A stretch of 38,124 nucleotides of DNA from JANQPA01 sp964628385 (lineage in GTDB: Bacteria; Bacteroidota; Bacteroidia; Chitinophagales; Saprospiraceae). A program made the translations under genes and the position numbers. The notes under the pieces were generated by a model. That model ran no database searches and was not told where the DNA came from. It was given only the letters and a program-made list of their open reading frames with translations. The stretch covers positions 1-38,124 of the forward strand of contig CAZVOD010000042.1 of assembly GCA_964628385.1 (NCBI GenBank), read 5' to 3'. This document shows positions 1 through 7,296 of this stretch, one piece after another. Each line of letters begins with the position of its first letter. Positions within the stretch are counted from its first letter, which is position 1.

Positions 1-260
1 TAAGAAAGTCAAGTTCGATTTGATTTTAAATATAAAAATACGATAGGTACCTATTGTTATCCAGTAAGGTGATGCGTGGACTTTCAACACTACCTGTATT
101 TATTATTTTCCTTGCCTCACACTGCCTGATTTAAGTGCTGATTTGGCAAGTATTTTAGCACCTAGCTAAAATTCTAATGTTGAAGAGTTAATATTTAATT
201 AACATTGCGAATACTTTTCTTGTTCGAATCTTTTGAACAACCTCTTCCAAACGCATGAGA
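1..260. other. Intergenic window edge, no gene seen
   Basis: No convincing gene. The stretch is A+T-rich and holds a 12-bp palindrome at 43-54 and a weak hairpin (TTGTTC/GAACAA arms) around 221-241 downstream of rdgB that could slow transcription but lacks a clear U-tract. A 22-codon minus-strand frame at 188-256 just after rdgB has no recognisable product. Confidence 0.5.
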
Positions 261-839
261 TTAGGATGTTCTTAAAAAGTCAATCAACTTTTTGATGGCG
301 ACAGCTCTGTGGCTGATTTTATTTTTTTCGCTATCCGGCATTTGGGCAAAAGTTTGTTCATAACCCTCGGGCGTAAACAATGGATCATATCCAAAGCCAC
401 CCTCGCCTTTTTTTTCAAAACCAATTTGACCCTTTATCACGCCTTCGAATGTCTGGACTTTTCCATCAACAATAAGAGCAACAACGGTCTTAAATTGTGC
501 CGATCTGTCAGTACGCTGGCCAAGTTTTTGTAAAGCCAAATTCATATTGGCCTCCGGGTCCCTTTGCGGCCCGGCATAGCGAGCTGAATAGACTCCCGGT
601 TCTCCGTTTAATGCCTCGATCTGTAGCCCTGTATCCTCGGCAAAACAATCATGGCCGTAGTTTTCGTATACATAGGCCGCCTTTTGAATGGCATTCCCCT
701 CAATAGTATCCTGCGTTTCGGGGATATCTTCATGACAGCCTATCTCTTTGAGGCCTATAATTTTTATTTTACCATCGAGTAATGGCTGTACTTCTCTGAT
801 CTTATTGGGGTTGCTGGTAGCAAATACGATAGAATCCAT
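261..839 (-). CDS. rdgB: RdgB/HAM1 non-canonical purine NTP pyrophosphatase
   Basis: House-cleaning enzyme that hydrolyses XTP, dITP and ITP to the monophosphate and pyrophosphate, keeping deaminated purines out of DNA and RNA; cytosolic. The 192-residue length is normal for the family. The N-terminus carries the substrate-binding signature TSNPNK (residues 8-13), followed by AEDTGL with the catalytic acidic residues near 67-72, the GVYSARYAG segment (around 82-90) and the closing SHRAVA motif near residue 176-181. It starts 5 bases after the stop of the upstream unknown gene on the same strand, so the two are probably one transcript. All key motifs are intact. Confidence 0.96.
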   Translation of the reverse strand: MDSIVFATSNPNKIREVQPLLDGKIKIIGLKEIGCHEDIPETQDTIEGNAIQKAAYVYENYGHDCFAEDTGLQIEALNGEPGVYSARYAGPQRDPEANMNLALQKLGQRTDRSAQFKTVVALIVDGKVQTFEGVIKGQIGFEKKGEGGFGYDPLFTPEGYEQTFAQMPDSEKNKISHRAVAIKKLIDFLRTS

Positions 840-844
840 AATGA

Positions 845-1366
845 TTATTTCAAAAAAGTATTTTTAAGTAATTCCCATAATTGCCTCGACTTTGGGCGTT
901 GGGACTGTTGTTTTTCGCTGTAGATATCGGATAAATCATCCATTTGAGCAATGTGAAGCCTATTCAAATGAGCAGGCTGATACATAGGAAGCTTTGCATA
1001 AATACCTATGTCATCTAATAAGGAGCCGAACACAAGTACATATTCGTAAGCCTGAAGAGTGCAAAGGCGTTTCAAACTTAACTTTCCTACAGGCGTTAAA
1101 TCAATATAATGCGTATGTTCTTCAAGTAAAATTCCGGCAGCCTTAAGAACTATCTTGAGAAATTCAATTAATTCTTTATCCCTCTTATTATTTTGGAAAA
1201 TAATTAAAATTTTCTTTCCATTACTACCATTTAAGTGCTGAGACTCGTCAAGGTCATCCGGTAATTGGTATAATTGATTTCTAAAAAAGATAGAGTTCAA
1301 AATATTATTTTGTTTTATTAGGTTTTTGCTTTGGACAATGACCGGATATTTTGTGATATCTGTCAA
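845..1366 (-). CDS. Uncharacterised 173-aa protein, possibly DNA polymerase III psi-like
   Basis: I do not recognise this gene with certainty. It is soluble, without signal peptide or membrane segment. The middle has an alternating hydrophobic strand (KKILIIFQ), a helix (ELIEFLKIVLKAAGI), then a YVLVFGSLLDDIGI strand-turn. The end contains a His-containing strand, a spacer and a terminal K-x-x-x-LW-x-x-L helix. That order (nucleotide-fold-like strands, then an LW-containing last helix) resembles the HolD/psi clamp-loader family, but this is only a by-eye resemblance. It is co-directional with rdgB (5-base gap) and divergent from ilvE (63 bases), so its promoter must lie in that short spacer. 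Confidence 0.6.
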   Translation of the reverse strand: MTDITKYPVIVQSKNLIKQNNILNSIFFRNQLYQLPDDLDESQHLNGSNGKKILIIFQNNKRDKELIEFLKIVLKAAGILLEEHTHYIDLTPVGKLSLKRLCTLQAYEYVLVFGSLLDDIGIYAKLPMYQPAHLNRLHIAQMDDLSDIYSEKQQSQRPKSRQLWELLKNTFLK

Positions 1367-1391
1367 AATAGAACAATTGCTTAAAATTAAT

Positions 1392-1399
1392 TACTTTTG
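1392..1399 (+). promoter_or_regulatory. Bacteroidota -7 element for ilvE
   Basis: TACTTTTG is an exact match to the Bacteroidota -7 consensus TAnnTTTG, placed 30 bases before the ilvE start. No TTG at the usual 17-23-base distance upstream was seen, so only the -7 half is supported. Confidence 0.5.
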
Positions 1400-1429
1400 T
1401 CTAAAAGATAAATTATAAATATATCTTGT

Positions 1430-2509
1430 ATGAAGTATAATATAAAAATTCAACGCGTCAAAGAATCTCGCCTTTCCACCATTGATTTTGATAATTTACC
1501 ATTCGGTCAGGTCTTTTCTGATCATATGTTTGTAGCAGACTATGAAAATGGAGAATGGCAAAATCCAAGGATCGTTCCATTTGACCGCTTTCCTATGCAT
1601 CCGGCTTCTATGGTCTTGCACTACGGTCAGGCTATCTTTGAAGGAATGAAAGCATCAAAGAGTATAGAGGATGTGGCCATGCTGTTCCGACCAGAAATGC
1701 ATGCCAAAAGAATTAATAATTCGGCAGCCAGAATGTGTATGCCAGCTTTTCCCGAAGATTTGTTTGTGGAAGCCCTTCACGAATTAGTCGCATTGGATAG
1801 CGGCTGGATTCCTCCAAAAGCCGGAAGTGCATTGTACCTTCGTCCTTTTATGTTTGCAGACGATGAGTTTATCGGGGTGCGTCCTGCTCACAAGTACAAG
1901 TTTATGATCTTTACCTGTCCGGTAGGGCCGTACTACGCCAAGCCAGTTAAACTATTGGCCGAAACTACCTATGTACGCGCTGTTAAAGGTGGTACAGGAG
2001 AAGCTAAAGCGGCAGGAAACTATGCAGGAGCATTATTGCCTGCAAAGCTTGCACAAGAAAAAGGATATGATCAGGTAATGTGGTTGGATGGAAAAGAATT
2101 CAAGTACGTTCAGGAAGTCGGAACTATGAATATTTTCTTTGTCATCGGTGATAAAGTAGTAACGCCAGAAACTGACGGCGCTATCCTTAGGGGTATTACC
2201 AGAAATAGTATTATGATTATTTTGAAAGACAAGGGCATAACTGTTGAGCAGCGGCCCGTTACTATTGACGAGCTGGTAGAGGCTTCTCAAAGTGGTGAGT
2301 TGAAGGAAGCATTTGGTGCCGGAACTGCCGCGGTAATTGCACAGGTAGCCGAGATTGCTTACAAAGACCATGTGCTAAAGCTGCCAGAAGTAAATGACAA
2401 TAATATTGGCCCTATGATTAAGAACGAAATCAACGGACTAAGAGCCGGTACAATAGAAGATACACGCGGGTGGACAATTCCAGCTAAATCTGCTGTGGAG
2501 GCCATGTAA
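1430..2509 (+). CDS. ilvE: Branched-chain amino acid aminotransferase
   Basis: PLP-dependent class IV aminotransferase that interconverts leucine, isoleucine and valine with their 2-oxo acids, using 2-oxoglutarate/glutamate as partner; cytosolic. At 359 residues it belongs to the longer, eukaryote-like BCAT subgroup rather than the 300-residue E. coli type. LHYGQAIFEGMKA (63-75) is the usual N-terminal domain motif; the Schiff-base lysine is K193 in AKAAGNYAG; the EVGTMNIFF segment (from E229) is the conserved cofactor-binding strand. Monocistronic: it has its own -7 promoter element and a terminator hairpin shortly after the stop. Nothing unusual in the reading frame. Confidence 0.96.
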   Translation: MKYNIKIQRVKESRLSTIDFDNLPFGQVFSDHMFVADYENGEWQNPRIVPFDRFPMHPASMVLHYGQAIFEGMKASKSIEDVAMLFRPEMHAKRINNSAARMCMPAFPEDLFVEALHELVALDSGWIPPKAGSALYLRPFMFADDEFIGVRPAHKYKFMIFTCPVGPYYAKPVKLLAETTYVRAVKGGTGEAKAAGNYAGALLPAKLAQEKGYDQVMWLDGKEFKYVQEVGTMNIFFVIGDKVVTPETDGAILRGITRNSIMIILKDKGITVEQRPVTIDELVEASQSGELKEAFGAGTAAVIAQVAEIAYKDHVLKLPEVNDNNIGPMIKNEINGLRAGTIEDTRGWTIPAKSAVEAM

Positions 2510-2521
2510 CACTATTTTCTT

Positions 2522-2539
2522 ATAACCGATATCGGTTAT
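2522..2539. repeat. 18-bp perfect palindrome
   Basis: The 18 bases starting ATAACCGAT read identically on both strands. It lies between the ilvE stop and its terminator. It may be a protein-binding site or part of the 3' end structure; no function can be assigned. Confidence 0.5.
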
Positions 2540-2555
2540 CTAATCAACAGAAAAG

Positions 2556-2593
2556 CTGTCGAAAGGTAAAAAGCCTGCCTCGACAGTTTTTTT
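2556..2593 (+). terminator. Intrinsic terminator after ilvE
   Basis: Stem CTGTCG (2556-2561) pairs with CGACAG (2581-2586), with an inner AGG/CCT pairing, and is followed by seven T residues. It overlaps the last codon of the convergent DUF5683 gene. Confidence 0.75.
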
Positions 2594-3173
2594 ATTTAAA
2601 CTGAAAAACCAGGCCTACAGCAGGATAAGCACGATGGGTTAACGGGTCCAATTGTAGATCCGGTTTGACGAGAATACTCAGGTCATCATCGATATCAAAG
2701 CTTCGCAAGTGAGCATCGACGAAAGCTTCTGCACCTATCAACCCATGAACGAGTATCAGACTAATATAAGATAACTGTAATTGCTTATCGAATTTATTTC
2801 TTAGCGAGCGAAGAGAGTTAGCGGAAAGCCCTGTGGGAGTAAATTCGTGAACTTCAGAATCTACCTCCGCCTGAAATGCATCACTAAAACGTCGGAACCA
2901 TCCGTTGTTATAGTCGATGGCGTAGATAAGTCCGCCGTAGGCGGCGTACACCAGGGGCAGCTTCCACCATCTACGATTATAAATTTGGCCACCTCCGGGT
3001 ATGATCAGGCCCAGTAGTAGTGCTTTATTGGGCTCAGGGGTGAATACCCTGGGTTGCTTTATGTCGATTTGATTAGATTTGGCTGATAGTGTTGAATCCT
3101 GTTGCTGAGCAATAACAAGGTTGAACAAAGCAATTGTTAGCAAGCAGGTCAGAAATAGTTGCTTAATCATCAA
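2592..3173 (-). CDS. DUF5683 membrane protein overlapping parB
   Basis: A 193-residue envelope protein of unknown function. It opens with a signal peptide (hydrophobic core about 6-20, ending near AQQQ at 22-25). Around 50-62 is the family's hallmark GLIIPGGGQIYNRRWWK segment, followed by a hydrophobic stretch (73-87) and another near 133-150, so it is probably membrane-associated. The start codon overlaps the parB stop by 11 bases, implying translational coupling. The DUF5683-next-to-parB arrangement is, from memory, recurrent in Bacteroidota, which suggests a role near cell-division or segregation genes, but no activity is known. Confidence 0.85.
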   Translation of the reverse strand: MMIKQLFLTCLLTIALFNLVIAQQQDSTLSAKSNQIDIKQPRVFTPEPNKALLLGLIIPGGGQIYNRRWWKLPLVYAAYGGLIYAIDYNNGWFRRFSDAFQAEVDSEVHEFTPTGLSANSLRSLRNKFDKQLQLSYISLILVHGLIGAEAFVDAHLRSFDIDDDLSILVKPDLQLDPLTHRAYPAVGLVFQFK

Positions 3174-4095
3174 TTCTATCTAATAGTTTATTCAATTCTT
3201 CCACTGAATCAAAATTAATAACAATTTGCCCCTTATCTTTTCCTTTCATTTTAAGCTTTAGTCCATTTCGCGTGCCGAAGAAATTCCTGAATCGCTGTTG
3301 TACATTTTCATATTCCAAAGGAAGGCCAGCCGTCGTTTTTGAGCCCTGCTGGTTTTTTTGCTCTCTGTATTTGTTAATACGTTCTTCTAGTGCCCGCACT
3401 GAAAGGTGCTGAGATACCGTTTCCCTAAAAAACTTTTGCTGAAGGGCGTAATTCTCCAGTCCTTTTAAAGCTCTGGCATGTCCCATGGATATGGTACGAT
3501 TCTGCACCGCTTTTTTAATTTCTATGGGTAATTTGAGAAGTCCCAGGTGATTGGTGATGGTCGTCCGGCTTTTCCCCACTCTGTTAGCCAGCTCCTCGTG
3601 TTTGAGCTCGCATTCCTCCAACAAGCGCTGGTAAGTGAGCGCTACTTCTATGGCGTTAAGGTCTTCTCGTTGTATATTTTCTACAAGGGCCATCTCCAGC
3701 ATTTCCTGGTCGTTGGCTACTCGTATGTACGCGGGTACCTCCTCGAGACCTACCATTTTTGAGGCTCTCAAACGCCGTTCTCCAGAAATGAGCTGGTACT
3801 CATGAGGGCTCAACCGCCTGACTGTTATGGGCTGAATCAGGCCGTGAACCCTGATGGATTCACTGAGTTCCTGTAGAGCTTCCTCATCAAATTCAGAACG
3901 AGGCTGATCCCTGAAAAACTCTATCTGTTCTATGGGAAGCATGGCAATGGTGTTGGATAATTCTTTTACTACCCCTTCTTTATCTTCTTCGAGCTTATCA
4001 TCAAAGGAGCTATTGCCAAATAATGCTGATATTCCACTTCCAAGCTCTGATCTTCCTACCTTCTTCAGGGAGTTTTTCCCTACTTTTTTTGCCAT
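3163..4095 (-). CDS. parB: Chromosome-partitioning protein ParB
   Basis: CTP-dependent DNA clamp that loads at parS sites and spreads, working with ParA to segregate the origin region. 310 residues, usual for a chromosomal ParB. The N-terminal tail (1-50) is basic and variable, typical of the ParA-stimulating end. PIEQIEFFRDQPR (about 54-66) begins the ParB/Srx domain; the CTP-binding SGERRLRAS box lies near 104-112; VENIQREDLNAIE follows at about 138-150. A helix-turn-helix (RVGKSRTTITNHLGLLKLP) sits around 172-190, and a C-terminal dimerisation region closes the protein. It is downstream of parA, with a 288-base spacer, and overlaps the DUF5683 gene. Confidence 0.95.
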   Translation of the reverse strand: MAKKVGKNSLKKVGRSELGSGISALFGNSSFDDKLEEDKEGVVKELSNTIAMLPIEQIEFFRDQPRSEFDEEALQELSESIRVHGLIQPITVRRLSPHEYQLISGERRLRASKMVGLEEVPAYIRVANDQEMLEMALVENIQREDLNAIEVALTYQRLLEECELKHEELANRVGKSRTTITNHLGLLKLPIEIKKAVQNRTISMGHARALKGLENYALQQKFFRETVSQHLSVRALEERINKYREQKNQQGSKTTAGLPLEYENVQQRFRNFFGTRNGLKLKMKGKDKGQIVINFDSVEELNKLLDRIDD

Positions 4096-4383
4096 CTGGA
4101 TTGTTTATTTGCCGTGATAATACAAAAGGGATAATTAGAACGGAAGCCCGCTTACCCTTGCCACTATCTATTTGGTTAATCAATTACAAATTTAAACAAT
4201 TTATTAATTTCTCTAGGATTAACGCCCGACGGCAATGTAGAGTTGCCTGGAGAAATAATTACGGTTAATCGGGCGACAAAGGAAGCCTCCCATTTGGGAA
4301 TAAAAAATACCGCATATTTGATTCGTATCCCTCTTAATACACTTCATGCCCTGATGCTAAACATAAGAGGGGATACTGTTGAC
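4096..4383. other. parA-parB spacer with hairpins
   Basis: This 288-base stretch separates parB from parA, which is longer than usual for this pair. It contains a nested hairpin: CGCCCGA (4226-4232) pairs with TCGGGCG (4269-4275), with GGCAA/TTGCC inside. A minus-strand -7-like TATTTTTG-type match (CAAATTTA on the plus strand, 4187-4194) lies about 90 bases before parB. A parB promoter is plausible; no parS-like 16-bp palindrome was seen. Confidence 0.4.
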
Positions 4384-5190
4384 TTATCCTACAGGATCCG
4401 TCTCTATGTGCTTAAGTTGAATCGGATCATTATTTTTATCTAAAAATTCCTTGGCCAAGTTTAGAAAATTGATACTACCTCTGCTTGTTGCATCTAACTG
4501 AACAACAGGGACATGCATATTAGGGGCCTCACCAATCTTGGAGTTGCGGTGAATGATGGTATCAAAGACCAAATGTTTGAATATCTGACGAACTTCACTC
4601 ACTACCACGTTGGCCAGTCGAAGGCGACTATCATACATGGACAACAAAATGCCTTCAATCCGTAATTTAGGGTTCAATTGTTTTTTTACTAGGGTGATCG
4701 TATCCTGAAGTTTTGTTAACCCTTCGAGAGCAAAAAACTCACATTGGACGGGGATCAGAACAGAATCACCAGCTGTGAGTGCATTAACCGTTACCAACCC
4801 CAAAGAAGGTAAACAATCAATCAAAACGTAGTCGTAGTATTTTTTTACCTGGTCCACTACATTTTTCATAAAATATTCTCTCTTCATCTTGGTTACTAGC
4901 TCAAGCTCGGCACCAACCAGGTCAATAGAAGATGGAATAATATGAAGATTATCTATGTCGGTCTCGTAAATTGCTTCAGTGGGGTCTAGGCCGTTGACCA
5001 TGCATTCGTAAATATTGGCATCAACATCATCAGGCATCACACCTACTCCTGAAGACGCATTGGATTGTGGATCTGCATCTATGATCAGAACTCTTTTATC
5101 AAGAATGGCTAAGCTCGCGCCAAGGTTAATAGCTGTAGTCGTTTTGCCGACGCCCCCTTTTTGGTTTGCAATAGTTACGACTTTTCCCAT
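4384..5190 (-). CDS. parA: Chromosome-partitioning ATPase ParA (Soj family)
   Basis: Deviant-Walker ATPase that forms a nucleoid-bound gradient used by ParB-parS to move the origin. The N-terminal ANQKGGVGKTTTAINLG (8-24) is the deviant Walker A motif with both signature lysines. The Walker A' IDADPQSNAS is at 38-47 and the Walker B-like DYVLIDCLPSLGLVTVNAL spans roughly 119-137. 268 residues, with no N-terminal DNA-binding extension, which is the short chromosomal Soj type. The last 15 residues beyond the conserved fold are variable. It lies upstream of parB on the same strand. Confidence 0.96.
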   Translation of the reverse strand: MGKVVTIANQKGGVGKTTTAINLGASLAILDKRVLIIDADPQSNASSGVGVMPDDVDANIYECMVNGLDPTEAIYETDIDNLHIIPSSIDLVGAELELVTKMKREYFMKNVVDQVKKYYDYVLIDCLPSLGLVTVNALTAGDSVLIPVQCEFFALEGLTKLQDTITLVKKQLNPKLRIEGILLSMYDSRLRLANVVVSEVRQIFKHLVFDTIIHRNSKIGEAPNMHVPVVQLDATSRGSINFLNLAKEFLDKNNDPIQLKHIETDPVG

Positions 5191-5522
5191 TGTTATTGTA
5201 TTTTATAAAGCATCAAATGCTATTGATTAAAACTGACTATTAATTCAACGTAAAACTACGCTTGATAGTTATACCTCAATTTTGTTTCTAAAAGCGGCGT
5301 AATTATTTATTACTACAGCCACAAAACAAGTATTTTTATTATTGTAATAAGAATACGCCCTAATTTACAAAAAAATACGTCTGTATGATGGATAATTCTG
5401 TCAAGGTGAAGAAAACATCCAACTCATTTTCATTTAAATATCTAAAAAAAGTCATAAGTCAAAAATAAAAATGGTTTTCCTGAATAATTACAGAAAAACC
5501 ATTTCTTTACACACAAGTCTAT
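5191..5522. other. parA upstream region
   Basis: 332 bases without a gene. It is strongly A+T-rich and should contain the parA promoter (minus strand), though no exact TAnnTTTG with a paired TTG was seen. Its far end carries the terminator of the UPF0173 hydrolase gene at 5469-5504. Confidence 0.5.
5455..5504 (-). terminator. Intrinsic terminator after UPF0173 hydrolase gene
   Basis: On the minus strand a 14-bp stem with one mismatch (arms 5491-5504 and 5469-5482, core AAATGGTTTT/AAAACCATTT) is followed by a T-rich run (TTTTTATTTTT). It lies 18 bases beyond the hydrolase stop. Confidence 0.75.
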
Positions 5523-6230
5523 TTATTGCAGCTCGATACTTTCGCCTATTGCAGGCAGGTGCAGAGTCTTGCTCTTTTCTGAAAAAGCTTTTTTAGCTTT
5601 TTCGTGATCTATTTTTATATAGCCAAAAGTATCGTAGTGGCATCCAATAACAGTATTACACTCGATAAAATCGCTGGCGATTACAGCATCTTCGTAACCC
5701 ATCGTAAAGTTATCACCGATTGGTAAAACCGCCGCCGTAAGCTTTGGGCAAGTCATTGGAATGAGCTTCATATCCATCGTAAGGGCTGTATCACCGGCGA
5801 TATAAATACATCCTTCTTCATTCCAGATGACAAAACCCACGGGATTGGCAGCGTAAGTACCATCAGGCAATGAACTGGAGTGAATGGCATTAACCATCTT
5901 GAGAGTACCAAAATCAAAGTTGGATTTTCCACCTGTATTCATGGGGTGGCCTTTAATATCTTTCTTACCGTAGTAATCAACAATTTCTGCTGTACTGATT
6001 AGAAAAGCTCCAGTTCGCTTGGCAATAGCTTCTGCATCGGCAACGTGATCCATATGACCATGCGTAAGCAGCATGAAATCCGCTTCAACAGTATCAGGAT
6101 TGGGTACATTAGCAGCGGCAGGGTCCATTTCTCCTACTAATGGGTTGTGGGTGATAAATGGGTCTACAATTAACTTCTTGCCTTTTGTTTCCAGTAAAAG
6201 GCATCCGTGGCCATAATAGCTTAATTTCAT
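5523..6230 (-). CDS. UPF0173 metal-dependent hydrolase (metallo-beta-lactamase fold)
   Basis: A 235-residue cytosolic metallo-hydrolase of the UPF0173/YtkL type; the physiological substrate of the family is not settled. The N-terminal strand YYGHGCLLLETKGKKLIVDP (5-24) and the LLTHGHMDHVAD motif with H57, H59, D61 and H62 form the dinuclear metal site. Further metal ligands are expected in AIHSSS (around 116-120), AGDTAL (around 146-151) and CHYDTFGYI near 197-205. Monogenic, with its own terminator. Its start is 22 bases from the edge of the 186-bp foldback element, so that element lies in its promoter region. Confidence 0.92.
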   Translation of the reverse strand: MKLSYYGHGCLLLETKGKKLIVDPFITHNPLVGEMDPAAANVPNPDTVEADFMLLTHGHMDHVADAEAIAKRTGAFLISTAEIVDYYGKKDIKGHPMNTGGKSNFDFGTLKMVNAIHSSSLPDGTYAANPVGFVIWNEEGCIYIAGDTALTMDMKLIPMTCPKLTAAVLPIGDNFTMGYEDAVIASDFIECNTVIGCHYDTFGYIKIDHEKAKKAFSEKSKTLHLPAIGESIELQ

Positions 6231-6643
6231 TGAATTATATTTTATAGTATTTAGAAGCTGTTTGAATTTAATCCTTCGATCCTCTTAGGCGTCTTTTGCG
6301 GCTACTTTTCGATACAAAAATCCTTCCCGCCACTTTGCGGGACAGGCTATTTAGCGCTGCTAAACTCCGGTTTTGGCGCCTCAATTAGCCGCAAAACCCA
6401 CCCTAACAGGTTTCAAAAACCAAATTCAAACAGCTTCTTAAGGTGATAATCAGATTTTTAAGATAGCAAAAAAGATGCTACCCCTGCCAAATAAGTCTGT
6501 CGAATTTGGATGATCCCGTATCGATACCACACACAAAAAGCTCCACAAAAGAACCAGCACGGCCAAGAGGGTTTATCATTCAAGATCGTAAACTTAAATG
6601 CCGTTTTGAGGTTCACTAAGCATTGCAAAAAAGAGACTAATCT
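6231..6643. other. Divergent intergenic region hydrolase / FMN reductase
   Basis: 413 bases without a gene. The left half is the foldback element at 6251-6440. The right half (6441-6643) has no recognised element and should contain the promoter of the FMN reductase gene. Confidence 0.5.
6251..6440. mobile_element. 186-bp foldback element (MITE-like candidate)
   Basis: Outer arms AGAAGCTGTTTGAATTT (6253-6269) and its exact reverse complement (6422-6438) give a 17-bp perfect terminal inverted repeat. After an unpaired 11-base step on each side, a second pair of arms (6281-6304 and about 6386-6410) is complementary again with a few mismatches and one indel. The middle holds two small hairpins, CCCGC/GCGGG and TTTAGC/GCTAAA. 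If the element is cut at GAAGCTG, both sides are flanked by TTA, a possible 3-bp target duplication. There is no coding capacity. It sits in a divergent promoter region, so a plain terminator is unlikely. Which transposase would move it is unknown. Confidence 0.55.
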
Positions 6644-7183
6644 ATGATAACAGTAATTTCAGGAAGTAATAGAAAAGGCAGTGAATGCTTATTTTTTTCT
6701 AAAAAATTATTTTCTATACTCAAAAGCAAAACTGAGGAAGAAGTTAAATTATTGGCCTTAGAAGAAATCCCACACGACTGGTTTTTCGCCGATATGTATA
6801 AAAAAGGCAACCAGGCAGCCTCTTTGGTGGCTATCCAGGATGAATACATGATACCGGCTCAAAAATTTTTGGTGGTCAGTCCAGAATATAATGGCAGTAT
6901 GACCGGCGTATTAAAGCTTTTTATAGATGCCTGTTCTGTCAGAAAGAAGAAGGAAACTTTCAGTAGTAAAAAGGCTGCCGTTGTCGGCATCGCTTCCGGC
7001 CGGGCTGGTAATCTGCTGGGACTTGACCATCTGGTGGCAGTGCTCAATCATTTGGGGGTATTGACATTTCCCAATCGCCTGCCTATCTCCAGTATTCACA
7101 ATTTGATGGGAGATAATAATATTATTGACGAGAAAACGCTTGATGTAATGGAACAACAGGTAGATAGCTTGCTGGCTATGTAA
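6644..7183 (+). CDS. NADPH-dependent FMN reductase family flavoprotein
   Basis: A 179-residue flavodoxin-fold oxidoreductase that uses NAD(P)H to reduce FMN, quinones, azo dyes or chromate; the exact substrate cannot be told from sequence. SGSNRKGS (6-13) is the phosphate-binding loop and VSPEYNGSMTGVLKLFIDACS (78-98) is the family signature with PEYNGS at 80-85. SGRAGNLLGLDHL near 117-129 is a further conserved FMN-pocket segment. Length is normal. Monocistronic, convergent with sppA and closed by a shared two-way terminator. Confidence 0.92.
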   Translation: MITVISGSNRKGSECLFFSKKLFSILKSKTEEEVKLLALEEIPHDWFFADMYKKGNQAASLVAIQDEYMIPAQKFLVVSPEYNGSMTGVLKLFIDACSVRKKKETFSSKKAAVVGIASGRAGNLLGLDHLVAVLNHLGVLTFPNRLPISSIHNLMGDNNIIDEKTLDVMEQQVDSLLAM

Positions 7184-7200
7184 ATCTAATGCGTAAACGC

Positions 7201-7260
7201 AAAAAAAAACCGGATTTATTCCATCAGTTATTCACTGAGAGTAAGTCCGGCTTCTTTTTT
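7201..7260. terminator. Two-way terminator between FMN reductase gene and sppA
   Basis: Stem CCGGATTTA (7210-7218) pairs with TAAGTCCGG (7242-7250), with an inner CAGT/ACTG pairing. Plus-strand reading ends in CTTCTTTTTT; minus-strand reading ends in nine T residues (the A-run at 7201-7209). It can serve both convergent genes. Confidence 0.85.
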
Positions 7261-7296
7261 GAAGAAAACTCTTGGTAAATCCCTGGCAGTTTTTTG

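Noticed and set aside
218..232. tRNA T-loop-like GTTCGAATC
   Set aside because: The flanking bases do not form a T-stem, and no acceptor or anticodon arm is found around it on either strand.
188..256. 22-codon minus-strand frame just after rdgB
   Set aside because: Too short, without a clear ribosome-binding site or recognisable product; likely chance.
4243..4443. Plus-strand 66-codon frame in the parA-parB spacer
   Set aside because: It runs antisense into the end of parA, has no family likeness, and its protein-like look is probably an accident of the spacer composition.
2592..5522. parS site near parAB
   Set aside because: I looked for a 16-bp palindrome of the TGTTNCACGTGNAACA type and saw none; centromere sites must lie elsewhere.
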